Below, in pieces: positions 1 to 5,916 of a stretch of DNA of 6,885 nt. The number at the start of each line of letters is the position of its first letter. Within the stretch, counting starts at the first letter, position 1. Both the position numbers and the translations under genes were made by a program. Below the pieces are notes generated by a model, which saw nothing but the letters and a program-made list of their open reading frames with translations, did no database searches and was not told where the DNA came from. Source of the DNA: an uncultured Clostridia bacterium (GTDB lineage: Bacteria; Bacillota; Clostridia; Oscillospirales; Acutalibacteraceae); NCBI GenBank assembly GCA_946610835.1, contig CAMOCU010000049.1, forward strand, positions 1 to 6,885, read 5' to 3'.

Positions 1-117
1 GAGATTTTTGTGCAGCATGACGGAAACAGATTCAAACAAGGCGTGCGCCACGATTGGTGCGGTGTTGCCGTAATATGTTTGCTTTGCCCGGCAGGCATTG
101 TGAAAAGCAACGAATAT
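1..117. other. Window-edge stretch with no supportable gene
   Basis: I see no gene here that I can defend. On the plus strand, one frame reads from the window edge to a TAA at 71-73 (ending A-T-I-G-A-V-L-P). This could be the last 23 codons of a rightward gene lying mostly outside the window, and the hairpin at 118-140 could then terminate it. On the minus strand, another frame is open to the window edge but has no start with a ribosome binding site. Neither has enough sequence to judge. Confidence 0.3.
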
Positions 118-140
118 AAAAACAAGCAGCCCTGCTTTTT
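118..140 (-). terminator. Rho-independent terminator of the small peptide gene, symmetric enough to work both ways
   Basis: Read on the minus strand, this is AAAAAGCAG, a two-base turn (GG), CTGCTT, then GTTTTTATA. That gives a six-base-pair core stem extended by A/T pairs and followed by a U tract. It lies about 80 bases past the peptide stop codon. On the plus strand the same element also ends in five Ts, so it could stop a rightward transcript entering from the window edge. Confidence 0.75.
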
Positions 141-190
141 CAGAAACACAAATCTTTCCGAATCTTTCCAAAAGGTCCGTTCGTGTTTCC

Positions 191-215
191 GCAAGCAGGG
201 CTGCTTGCCGTTTTT
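191..215 (+). terminator. Second hairpin, with a T tract only on the plus strand
   Basis: An eight-base-pair stem (GCAAGCAG / CTGCTTGC, two-base turn) occupies 191-208 and is followed on the plus strand by CG and five Ts at 211-215. It therefore fits a rightward terminator facing the peptide gene. In the peptide transcript it has no U tract, so there it would be only a 3'-UTR hairpin, starting about 10 bases after the stop codon. Its core is the exact reverse complement of the core of the hairpin at 118-140. Confidence 0.45.
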
Positions 216-217
216 GC

Positions 218-361
218 TCAGCCAAAGAAACCGGCCACAAATTCAATGATTGTGGAAATCGCGCCGTACAGTGTCTCGCGTGCGCCGCTGAATGCAGAGA
301 TTGTGCCCGCGATGCCGCCGAATACGCCCAGCAGACCGAGGATCGTGTCGATGATGCCCAT
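218..361 (-). CDS. Unrecognised 47-residue hydrophobic, glycine-rich membrane-active-type peptide
   Basis: I do not recognise this peptide. It begins M-G-I-I-D-T-I-L-G and ends E-F-V-A-G-F-F-G. Only four residues are charged (D5, R28, E29, E40), giving a net charge near -2. Two hydrophobic stretches (about 3-24 and 31-46) flank the S-G-A-R-E turn. The first carries glycines at 9, 12, 15, 16 and 19, which form overlapping GxxxG spacings of the kind that pack membrane helices together. The start at 361 is chosen because AAAGGAG (370-376) sits eight bases upstream; the frame also runs back to a GTG at 403, but without a ribosome binding site. A small inverted repeat (377-397) lies just upstream of the Shine-Dalgarno sequence. 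The gene is monocistronic, with its own promoter and terminator. By size and character it could be a phenol-soluble-modulin-like peptide, a leaderless bacteriocin, a small membrane toxin or a membrane-protein accessory peptide. Without homologues I cannot choose. There is no classical double-glycine leader. Confidence 0.75.
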   Translation of the reverse strand: MGIIDTILGLLGVFGGIAGTISAFSGARETLYGAISTIIEFVAGFFG

Positions 362-441
362 GCTTTTGTCTCCTTTCCGTAAGAATCCGGGATACGGCAG
401 CACATGGAGGTAAAAGGCTGTCGATTTTTTCCCTTCATTTA

Positions 442-457
442 GTTAGCGGCTGCTAAC
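442..457. promoter_or_regulatory. Perfect inverted repeat at the peptide transcription start (candidate operator)
   Basis: GTTAGC and GCTAAC are separated by four bases. The repeat begins immediately downstream of the predicted start of the minus-strand transcript (about 458), where a bound repressor would block RNA polymerase. Alternatively, it is a 5'-end RNA hairpin that protects the message. The sequence alone does not decide between these. Confidence 0.45.
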
Positions 458-464
458 CTGTATA

Positions 465-493
465 AGTATATCATCGTTTCTTCCCAATGCCAA
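465..493 (-). promoter_or_regulatory. Sigma-A-type promoter of the small peptide gene
   Basis: On the minus strand, the -35 box TTGGCA (488-493) and the -10 box TATACT (465-470) are exactly 17 bases apart. Each matches consensus at five of six positions. Transcription would start near 458, leaving a 5' leader of about 95 bases before the ATG at 361. This is the best-formed promoter in the window. Confidence 0.75.
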
Positions 494-546
494 TGCTTTT
501 GCGGAATAATCAGAGAAAAAGACAAAATTATTTCAAAAATGCGTAC

Positions 547-575
547 TTGTATTTTTATAGAGAATCCAGTATAAT
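547..575 (+). promoter_or_regulatory. Sigma-A-type promoter of the glycosyltransferase gene
   Basis: A perfect -10 box TATAAT (570-575) lies 17 bases after a weaker -35 box TTGTAT (547-552). The start would fall near 582, giving a leader of about 57 bases. This promoter diverges from the peptide promoter, and the two -35 boxes are only about 53 bases apart. Confidence 0.65.
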
Positions 576-638
576 AAAAGTGGTTTGGAGCAAGGTGCGC
601 CTCTCGGTTTGTGCACTTTTTCTTGAGGAGGTCAAAAA

Positions 639-1574
639 ATGTCTGGACTTTTATCCGTCGTGATCCCGTCCTACAACGAGGAAGCAATGATCGAAAAGGC
701 CGCCTATGCAATCGGATGGGTATTGCAGAGCAGCGGTATCCCGTACGAACTGATCTTCATCAACGATGGTTCGACCGACAGCACATGGGATCGTATCTGC
801 GCCGTAAGCGCAACGGATCCTACCGTGCGCGGCGTTTGCTTTTCCCGCAACTTCGGCAAAGAATCAGCTATCGCAGCGGGGCTTGCAGCCGCGGCCGGGG
901 ATTGTGTCGCGGTGATCGACTGCGATCTGCAGCATCCTCCGGAAAAGCTGGCAGAAATGTATGCGCTCTGGCAGCAGGGATATGAAGTGATCGAGGGTCA
1001 AAAGAGCAGCCGCGGCCGGGAAAGCGGCGCACACGCCTTTGCTGCGCGCAGTTTTTATGCGCTCATCAGCAAAGCTGTCGGCATAGACATGGCAAACGCA
1101 TCGGATTTTAAACTACTCGACCGCAAGGCCGTGGACGAACTGATCCGTATGCCCGAACGCGGCGCGTTTTTTCGTGCGCTCTCCTCGTGGATCGGCTTCC
1201 GGACAGCAACTGTATATTTCGATGTTCAGGCACGTCAGGCAGGCGAATCCAAATGGTCGACCCGTGCGCTGATCCGGTACGCGCTGCACGATATCAGCTC
1301 TTTTTCCAATGCACCGATGCAGTTCGTGACAATCCTCTGCGCGCTTTGTCTTACGGCATGCGGTATCTGGGCGCTGATTTGCCTGATCTGTTGGATTGCA
1401 GGCGCATACGTTTCCGCCGCAACGGGTCTCGCACTGCTGATGCTTCTGATCGGCGGCGGCATACTGATCGGGCTGGGTGTGCTCGGCTTTTATCTCGGCA
1501 GAATCTATGACGAAATCAAAGCAAGGCCGCGATACATTGTATCCCGAACCTGCGGGGATACGCCAAACAAATAA
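639..1574 (+). CDS. GtrB/DPM1-like family 2 membrane glycosyltransferase
   Basis: This is a 311-residue enzyme of the kind that moves a sugar from a nucleotide donor onto undecaprenyl phosphate on the inner face of the membrane, supplying sugar for modification of wall or surface polymers. The GT-A fold shows V-V-I-P-S-Y-N-E-E at 7-15, N-D-G-S-T-D-S at 42-48, S-R-N-F-G-K-E at 69-75 and the metal-binding D-C-D at 94-96, followed by L-Q-H-P-P-E. G-E-S-K-W (202-206) and the amphipathic stretch after it are typical of GtrB/CsbB relatives. Two membrane segments follow (about 229-254 and 262-286), then the family's usual ending L-G-R-I-Y-D-E-I-K-x-R-P-x-Y-I-V. The length is normal for the family. 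The start is firm: GAGGAGGT (625-632) sits six bases before the ATG. No GtrA-type flippase or second glycosyltransferase is adjacent, so the sugar and the final acceptor are unknown. It stands alone between its own promoter and terminator. Confidence 0.93.
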   Translation: MSGLLSVVIPSYNEEAMIEKAAYAIGWVLQSSGIPYELIFINDGSTDSTWDRICAVSATDPTVRGVCFSRNFGKESAIAAGLAAAAGDCVAVIDCDLQHPPEKLAEMYALWQQGYEVIEGQKSSRGRESGAHAFAARSFYALISKAVGIDMANASDFKLLDRKAVDELIRMPERGAFFRALSSWIGFRTATVYFDVQARQAGESKWSTRALIRYALHDISSFSNAPMQFVTILCALCLTACGIWALICLICWIAGAYVSAATGLALLMLLIGGGILIGLGVLGFYLGRIYDEIKARPRYIVSRTCGDTPNK

Positions 1575-1582
1575 ACACAACC

Positions 1583-1615
1583 ACGCAGTCGATTTGCCGG
1601 CTGCGTTTTCTTTTT
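1583..1615 (+). terminator. Rho-independent terminator of the glycosyltransferase gene
   Basis: A nine-base-pair stem (ACGCAGTCG with CGGCTGCGT, including one G-U pair) closes a six-base loop at 1592-1597. It is followed by TTTTCTTTTT. It starts eight bases after the stop codon. Confidence 0.85.
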
Positions 1616-1642
1616 GCATTTATTACAAATCCGCAGGCATTT

Positions 1643-1682
1643 TTGACATTCATCCCCTTTTTCTGTTTGGATGCCGTATACT
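1643..1682 (+). promoter_or_regulatory. Tentative promoter region of the 281-residue surface protein
   Basis: A perfect TTGACA (1643-1648) and a good -10 box TATACT (1677-1682) both lie in the gap, but 28 bases apart. That is too far for them to work as one sigma-A promoter. The TATACT is 43 bases before the ATG and may be used with a poor -35 box or an activator. The promoter is needed because the upstream gene ends at a strong terminator. Confidence 0.35.
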
Positions 1683-1725
1683 GTGCGTGTCAAGAGGAAA
1701 AAGCAAACAGAGAGAGGAAAAGGGT

Positions 1726-2571
1726 ATGAGTTATTTCAAAGATCGTTACACAAAAGAGCGGCGCAATCTTTTTTGGACACTTCTTTTGGTTTTGCTGACC
1801 GCAGCAGCGGCGCTGATCGGATTTTCCGACGTGATCGTCAGCACCACCTATGCCGACGCCTCTGCTGCCGCGCTGCGTGCCGAAACCGCAACAACACAAA
1901 CCGCTAAGCCGTCTGTTGCGCAGGGGACAGCGCCCGTCACACAGCCCGCAGTCTGCAGCGAGGATGATCTGCACACCTTTCAGGACAAATTGACCGAATC
2001 TTTTCTGCGCGCCTGGCCGGGCACGGCCGATCTGTCGGCCGCTTCTTTTAACACACTGTATGTCGATGCAGACAGCGACGGCGTGCGCGAGGCGCTGCTG
2101 GTACTGCACAGCGGAATGGATGCACAAGGCGATCCTGCCATACTGATGCTGCTTGACCGGGAAGCGGATACATTACGCGCAGTGTACACATCCGGCATTC
2201 TCTCCACTGCACGCGGCTGCGAGGCGCTTACAGTACGGCAGCACGTGGACGGAACGGTCTGGTTTTTCCTGCGCACGCAGGATGCAGGCGAATCATACGC
2301 ATGCAGTCTGTATCGCTATAACGGCCGGGAGATGGTTTGCATCCGCAGCGCATTGATCGTTTCAAACGGCAAGGACACGCATTCTTTCCATATCCCGACA
2401 GACGGAACCGACCTGCTCGCTGCCGCAAAATGGGATCTTTCCTCCATGCCGGACATGGGCGCGCAGGGCTGCCTGGAACTTTGGATGAGCGGTCTGACCG
2501 GCGGCTCACTCATTTATGAATCTGCGGACAGCATTTCCGCGCTCGAAACTTTGCTCGATTTATTCGCATAA
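1726..2571 (+). CDS. Unrecognised 281-residue membrane-anchored extracytoplasmic protein
   Basis: I do not recognise the family. A short basic N-terminus (K-E-R-R at 10-13) precedes one hydrophobic segment (about 15-38). The S-T-T-Y-A-D-A that follows could be a signal-peptidase site, so the protein is either anchored or secreted. Residues 45-76 form a Thr/Ala/Gln/Pro-rich linker, and a globular domain runs from about 78 to the end. Within it, Y-V-D-A-D-S-D-G-V-R-E-A-L-L-V-L (112-127) resembles the acidic loop plus hydrophobic strand of Ca-binding or VCBS/FG-GAP-like repeats found in many Firmicutes surface proteins. This is a pattern resemblance, not a family assignment. The start at 1726 rests on AGAGG eight bases upstream and on the membrane segment that follows; the same frame is open further upstream only by chance, across the preceding gene and its terminator. 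The protein converges on another extracytoplasmic protein across a shared terminator. Confidence 0.88.
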   Translation: MSYFKDRYTKERRNLFWTLLLVLLTAAAALIGFSDVIVSTTYADASAAALRAETATTQTAKPSVAQGTAPVTQPAVCSEDDLHTFQDKLTESFLRAWPGTADLSAASFNTLYVDADSDGVREALLVLHSGMDAQGDPAILMLLDREADTLRAVYTSGILSTARGCEALTVRQHVDGTVWFFLRTQDAGESYACSLYRYNGREMVCIRSALIVSNGKDTHSFHIPTDGTDLLAAAKWDLSSMPDMGAQGCLELWMSGLTGGSLIYESADSISALETLLDLFA

Positions 2572-2581
2572 TTCCACAGAA

Positions 2582-2630
2582 AAAAACGCGCCCGAACACA
2601 CTTCTCCGCTGTGTCCGGGCGCGTTTCCTT
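2582..2630. terminator. Long bidirectional terminator between two convergent genes
   Basis: The arms at 2585-2600 and 2610-2625 pair over 16 positions with a single A-C mismatch, around a nine-base loop. The GC-rich core is CGCGCCCG / CGGGCGCG. A run of A's precedes the stem and TTT-CC-TT follows it, so a U tract is available in both directions. It fills the 65-base gap between the stop codons of the genes on either side. Confidence 0.9.
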
Positions 2631-2636
2631 ATTTCT

Positions 2637-3521
2637 TTAATGATATACAACCGTATGGGTTACAATGTGCGTCAGGCTGTTGAAAAACATGGCAGGAATT
2701 GCCACGATGGAACCGATACTTGCCACCCCCATAAAACCCATGCCGGGAATCAGCGCGAGCAACGAAAGTCCAAGCGCCATAAACGGAAGCGCCAGCATAC
2801 TCAACCCATTTCTGCCTACATCCAGCAGATAAGCCGCCGCGCGGCTTTGTGTGCGCACGGTGTAGGAATCCGATACCAGCGCATTCAGTGAACCTACCAC
2901 AGTCGTTTCGCCACGTCCGGGCACAAACTGCGCTTCAATCTGTGTATCCCCTGCGCGCAGGGTCGTGTTTTGCCGCCAGATTTCCGCATACACACTGTCG
3001 CAGTCAATCTCCGTGCGCACCGTTGCGCCGCGCAGCACCCGGTCTGACGAAAGCGTTGCCTCGTCACAAATTCCCTGCACATCGTAATGAACCGGAGTAC
3101 ACAGATTCAGCGGCAGGGACACCGCCTCGCTTTGTACACCTGCGGCATCTGTGAACGCGCCTGGCGCCACATCAGCCGTAATATTACTGCAATCTGACCA
3201 ATCCCGGGCACGGATCTGCACAAAAAGCTGCGGATACGATTTGCCGTCCGCCGTGTAAACTGCCGCTTCTACCTGCCCGAGCATGTGCTGCGCGTCGGAC
3301 GTACCCTTGAGCGTGACAGCGCTCTGCGCAACAGTTGCGGCTGTTGTCCAGCGGCTGTCTAATGTCAGCACCGCGACATAACACATCGCGTCGCTGTTAT
3401 ACAGGTACTCGCCCTGTACAGCGGCCGGCTCCTCTGCATACGCCGCAACGGCAAAGCTGACGCACAAAATCGCCGTAAGCAACACGCAGAGCATACGTTT
3501 GAGTGTGTGAGTACGTTTCAT
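2637..3521 (-). CDS. Unrecognised 294-residue exported protein with an Ig-like stretch and two C-terminal membrane segments
   Basis: I do not recognise this as a named family. The signal peptide is clear: basic residues K2, R3, K8 and R9, a hydrophobic core at 10-27, and a likely cut after A-Y-A at 27-29. The segment from about 45 to 137 is rich in short beta-type strands and includes V-A-P-G-A-F-T-D-A-A-G (118-128). This resembles the closing strands of bacterial Ig-like domains of surface proteins. Two hydrophobic segments follow (about 240-258 and 262-281), joined by P-G-M-G, and then a His-containing tail. Five cysteines fall in the mature outer part (47, 111, 141, 152, 174). The protein is probably held in the membrane by its C-terminus, with the folded part outside. 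The start at 3521 is preferred over an ATG at 3539 because AAAAGGAG ends seven bases before 3521 and would lie inside the longer version. No clear promoter lies in the 89-base gap upstream, so it may be transcribed with the transporter gene. Confidence 0.88.
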   Translation of the reverse strand: MKRTHTLKRMLCVLLTAILCVSFAVAAYAEEPAAVQGEYLYNSDAMCYVAVLTLDSRWTTAATVAQSAVTLKGTSDAQHMLGQVEAAVYTADGKSYPQLFVQIRARDWSDCSNITADVAPGAFTDAAGVQSEAVSLPLNLCTPVHYDVQGICDEATLSSDRVLRGATVRTEIDCDSVYAEIWRQNTTLRAGDTQIEAQFVPGRGETTVVGSLNALVSDSYTVRTQSRAAAYLLDVGRNGLSMLALPFMALGLSLLALIPGMGFMGVASIGSIVAIPAMFFNSLTHIVTHTVVYH

Positions 3522-3575
3522 CTTTTTTCTCCTTTTCACTTAATTTTCAAAAAAGAAACCGTTAGGGAAGCGCTG

Positions 3576-3596
3576 CATTCATTGTGCACATGAATG
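3576..3596. repeat. Inverted repeat upstream of the exported-protein gene
   Basis: CATTCAT and ATGAATG pair perfectly around a seven-base centre that contains the palindrome GTGCAC. It lies in the 89-base gap between the transporter stop codon and the next gene on the same strand. It could be an operator or the core of an intergenic RNA hairpin: GGAAG and CTTCC, further out, can extend the stem. No U tract follows directly, so it is not a convincing terminator. Confidence 0.4.
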
Positions 3597-3610
3597 TATT
3601 CAGTACTTCC

Positions 3611-4504
3611 TTAGGTTCCTGATTTGCTTTTTTGCGGCAGATTCAGCAGTAGAATCGCTGCAAGAATGGCTGCCATACCGATCAGCTTGAGTGCGCCGCG
3701 GCTTTCGTGAAAAACGAACATACCAACAAGACTGCCCACCATCGGCTCCACAGCCACAAGAATCGCTGCCTTACCGGATTCCATACGCTGCAGCCCCCAT
3801 GTATAGAAAAAGTAGGGAAGCACCGTGCAGCAAATCCCGATCCCAAGGCCAAGCAGGAGCGTGCGCGGATTGTCCAAAAGCAATCGGGCCGTCTCTGCAG
3901 GGCGAGAAAACGGCAGCGTTCCCAACAGTCCGAACACAAATGTATATGCGGTCACGCTGACCGTATCATACCTGCGCAGCGCAACGCGGCCGAAAATCGT
4001 ATATAAGCCATAAAACAGTCCCGCACCGATCCCCGTCAGGACTGCAGCAGCAGGCAGCCGAACGCCGCTGCCGATACCTGCCACGCAAACGCAGCCGCCA
4101 AAGGTCAGCGACAGCGCGATCAACTTGCGCAATGTAATCTTTTCATGAAACAACAGCGCAGACAGCAGCAGAATGAAAACAGGCGATGTGTACAGCAGCA
4201 CCACCGCAACGGAAGCTTCGCTGTGGATGATGGTATAAAAGTAGCAGAAGTTGAACAATGCCACGCTCAGCACGCCTGTGCCGAAAAACATCCACAGATC
4301 TCCCGGCCGGACACGCAGCTTTTGCGGGCAGCGTATCGCTGTTACGCAGATAAAAACAGGCGCCGCCACTGCCATACGAAGCGCAGCAATCTGCATGCTG
4401 TCGAATCCTGCCGCCGAAAGCGGCCGGATAAACAGACTGATCATTCCCCACAGTATGCCGGCAAGGATCACGGCCATCGGCGCGCTATGTCTTTGTACAT
4501 TCAT
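3611..4504 (-). CDS. EamA/DMT-superfamily transporter with ten predicted membrane segments
   Basis: This is a 297-residue inner-membrane permease with the two tandem EamA repeats of the drug/metabolite transporter superfamily (about 11-140 and 152-288). Recognisable signatures are A-G-I-L-W-G near the N-terminus, L-Y-T-S-P-V-F followed by F-H-E-K at the end of the first repeat, and V-E-P-M-V-G followed by F-H-E-S in the second. Length and layout are typical. Members export amino acids, metabolites or drugs, and the substrate cannot be read from the sequence. The start is bounded by an in-frame TAA two codons upstream of the ATG at 4502-4504, so it cannot be longer. No good Shine-Dalgarno sequence is present: the only G-run lies 15 bases upstream, inside the hairpin after ftsZ. 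It follows ftsZ by 61 bases on the same strand and probably depends at least partly on read-through. Nothing links it functionally to cell division. Confidence 0.92.
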   Translation of the reverse strand: MNVQRHSAPMAVILAGILWGMISLFIRPLSAAGFDSMQIAALRMAVAAPVFICVTAIRCPQKLRVRPGDLWMFFGTGVLSVALFNFCYFYTIIHSEASVAVVLLYTSPVFILLLSALLFHEKITLRKLIALSLTFGGCVCVAGIGSGVRLPAAAVLTGIGAGLFYGLYTIFGRVALRRYDTVSVTAYTFVFGLLGTLPFSRPAETARLLLDNPRTLLLGLGIGICCTVLPYFFYTWGLQRMESGKAAILVAVEPMVGSLVGMFVFHESRGALKLIGMAAILAAILLLNLPQKSKSGT

Positions 4505-4519
4505 GTTTTACACAACAAT

Positions 4520-4544
4520 CCCCCCGCGGCAAAGCGCAGGGGGA
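4520..4544 (-). terminator. G/C hairpin after ftsZ, probable leaky terminator
   Basis: CCCCC and GGGGG (4521-4525, 4539-4543) pair and continue through GCG/CGC with one bulged A, closing a six-base loop. On the minus strand the stem is followed by GATTGTTGTG, which is T-rich but not a clean U tract. It lies 22 bases after the ftsZ stop codon. Partial termination would lower transporter expression relative to ftsZ. Confidence 0.55.
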
Positions 4545-4565
4545 AACAAACCTTTCTGAAAGCGG

Positions 4566-5831
4566 TTACTGATTATTCTTGTTTTTGGTGATGTTTTTCA
4601 GATACACATAAAAATCATCATCGTCAATGCCGGACGAAGGCGCGGCAGGCGCAGCGGCGGGCGCACTCTTGCGAACCTGGGGCGGTTCCACCGGCGCGGC
4701 CGGCTTCTCCGCTTTGCGGAAAGAGGGCGGATCCATATTAAACACCGGCGCAGCAGGCGCGGGTTCTGCCACAGGCGCTGCCTTCGGTGCAGGCGTTGAG
4801 ATCGGCGTCTGGCCGGCGGAAGCCTGCTGAATCGAATTCATAAAGCTTTCCACAGCCGCGGATGCGCCTGCACGGTCGGACGCAAATCCGGTCGCCACAA
4901 CCGTGATGATCATCTCGTCGTCCAGATCGGGATCGAACGCCACGCCCCAGATGATGTTTGCATCCGGATGCGCCTGCGCAGTGATCGTGCTGGCAGCGTC
5001 CTCGACGTCCTCCAGGTCGATGTCTTCGGAAGATGTGATGCTGATGATAACACCCTTGGCGCCTGCGATGGAGGTTTCCAGCAGCGGGCTGGAGGCCGCT
5101 GCGGTCGCCGCCTGTTCGGCCTTGTCCTTGCCCGTGGCGCTGCCGACGCCCATGGGGGCATAACCGGCGTCCTTCATCACGCTGGTCACATCAGCAAAGT
5201 CAAGGTTGATGAAACCGGGAACCTTAATCAGTTCAGAAATACTCTTGACGCCATGCAGCAGCACTTCGTCCGCCATGGAAAAAGCCTGTGCAAGACTCAT
5301 GCGCTGCTCGGTGATGTAGCGCAGACGATCATTGGGAATCACGATAAGGCTGTCGACATGCTCCGCGAGCTTTGTGATGCCGTTTTGCGCCTGATTCATG
5401 CGCATTTTTCCTTCAAATTTAAAGGGCTTGGTCACAACGCCGATCGTCAGAATGCCCATTTCTTTTGCTGTCTGGGCAATAATCGGCGCGGCGCCTGTGC
5501 CGGTACCGCCGCCCATGCCGGCGGTGATGAATACCATATCTGTACCCTTGAGCGCATCCGCGATCAGCTCCTTGCTCTCCTCGGCAGCCTTTGCACCCAC
5601 CTCGGGCTTGCCGCCGGCGCCCTGGCCGCGGGTCGCCTTTTCGCCGATCTGGATCTTGTGCGTCGCTCTGGAATGGGTCAGGATCTGCTTGTCCGTATTG
5701 ACCGCGATAAACTCCGCGCCCTGCAGTCCGGCGTCCACCATGCGGTTGACTGCGTTTCCGCCGCCGCCGCCAACGCCGATTACTTTTATCTGAACAGTGC
5801 TTTCAAATTCGTTTTCCATCTCAAATGCCAT
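4566..5831 (-). CDS. ftsZ: Cell division protein FtsZ (tubulin-like GTPase)
   Basis: This 421-residue protein polymerises with GTP into the cytoplasmic ring that organises septum building. The N-terminal nucleotide-binding domain has G-G-G-G-G-N-A-V-N-R-M (21-31), the tubulin signature G-G-G-T-G-T-G (107-113) and P-N-D-R-L (166-170). The catalytic T7 loop N-L-D-F-A-D-V (209-215) supplies D211 and D214 to the neighbouring subunit. The core ends near residue 320. An Ala/Pro-rich linker of about 80 residues follows, then an acidic D-D-D-D and a basic tail. The start at 5831 is chosen for GGGAGGA six bases upstream, and it gives the family's usual short N-terminus; an ATG at 5858 would place the ribosome binding site inside the gene. 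The C-terminal peptide reads D-F-Y-V-Y-L-K-N-I in place of the usual I-P-x-F-L-R, which is unusual. ftsQ lies directly upstream, and ftsA is not between them. A dedicated promoter is predicted in the 105-base gap. Confidence 0.98.
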   Translation of the reverse strand: MAFEMENEFESTVQIKVIGVGGGGGNAVNRMVDAGLQGAEFIAVNTDKQILTHSRATHKIQIGEKATRGQGAGGKPEVGAKAAEESKELIADALKGTDMVFITAGMGGGTGTGAAPIIAQTAKEMGILTIGVVTKPFKFEGKMRMNQAQNGITKLAEHVDSLIVIPNDRLRYITEQRMSLAQAFSMADEVLLHGVKSISELIKVPGFINLDFADVTSVMKDAGYAPMGVGSATGKDKAEQAATAAASSPLLETSIAGAKGVIISITSSEDIDLEDVEDAASTITAQAHPDANIIWGVAFDPDLDDEMIITVVATGFASDRAGASAAVESFMNSIQQASAGQTPISTPAPKAAPVAEPAPAAPVFNMDPPSFRKAEKPAAPVEPPQVRKSAPAAAPAAPSSGIDDDDFYVYLKNITKNKNNQ

Positions 5832-5886
5832 ATCTGTTCCTCCCTTATTATTATGCACACCGTATCCAATTTAAATATACAATGCA

Positions 5887-5915
5887 AGCATACCACACTT
5901 TTCTTAAAAATACAA
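5887..5915 (-). promoter_or_regulatory. Predicted ftsZ promoter with extended -10 box
   Basis: On the minus strand, -35 TTGTAT (5910-5915) and -10 TATGCT (5887-5892) are 17 bases apart. The base context TGG just before the -10 box gives the TGn extension that compensates for weak boxes. The start would be near 5880, leaving a leader of about 49 bases. Confidence 0.5.
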
Positions 5916-5916
5916 G

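Noticed and set aside
10..249. Open frame of 79 codons on the plus strand at the window start
   Set aside because: It has no ribosome binding site, reads through both hairpins and overlaps the end of the peptide gene. The composition is not protein-like.
218..361. Reading the G-G at residues 15-16 of the small peptide as a double-glycine bacteriocin leader
   Set aside because: The preceding residues lack the charged, amphipathic leader pattern of that class, and no peptidase-containing ABC transporter is nearby.
439..711. Open frame of 90 codons on the minus strand
   Set aside because: It runs across two promoters and the start of the glycosyltransferase gene, without a ribosome binding site.
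1643..1682. TTGACA plus TATACT as a single ordinary promoter
   Set aside because: The 28-base spacer is far outside the usable range of about 15-20 bases.
1477..1725. Longer N-terminus for the 281-residue protein
   Set aside because: The extension would overlap the glycosyltransferase gene and read through its terminator. A proper ribosome binding site and membrane segment support the start at 1726.
4627..4830. Gly/Ala-rich frame on the plus strand
   Set aside because: It is a mirror of the Ala/Pro-rich FtsZ linker codons.
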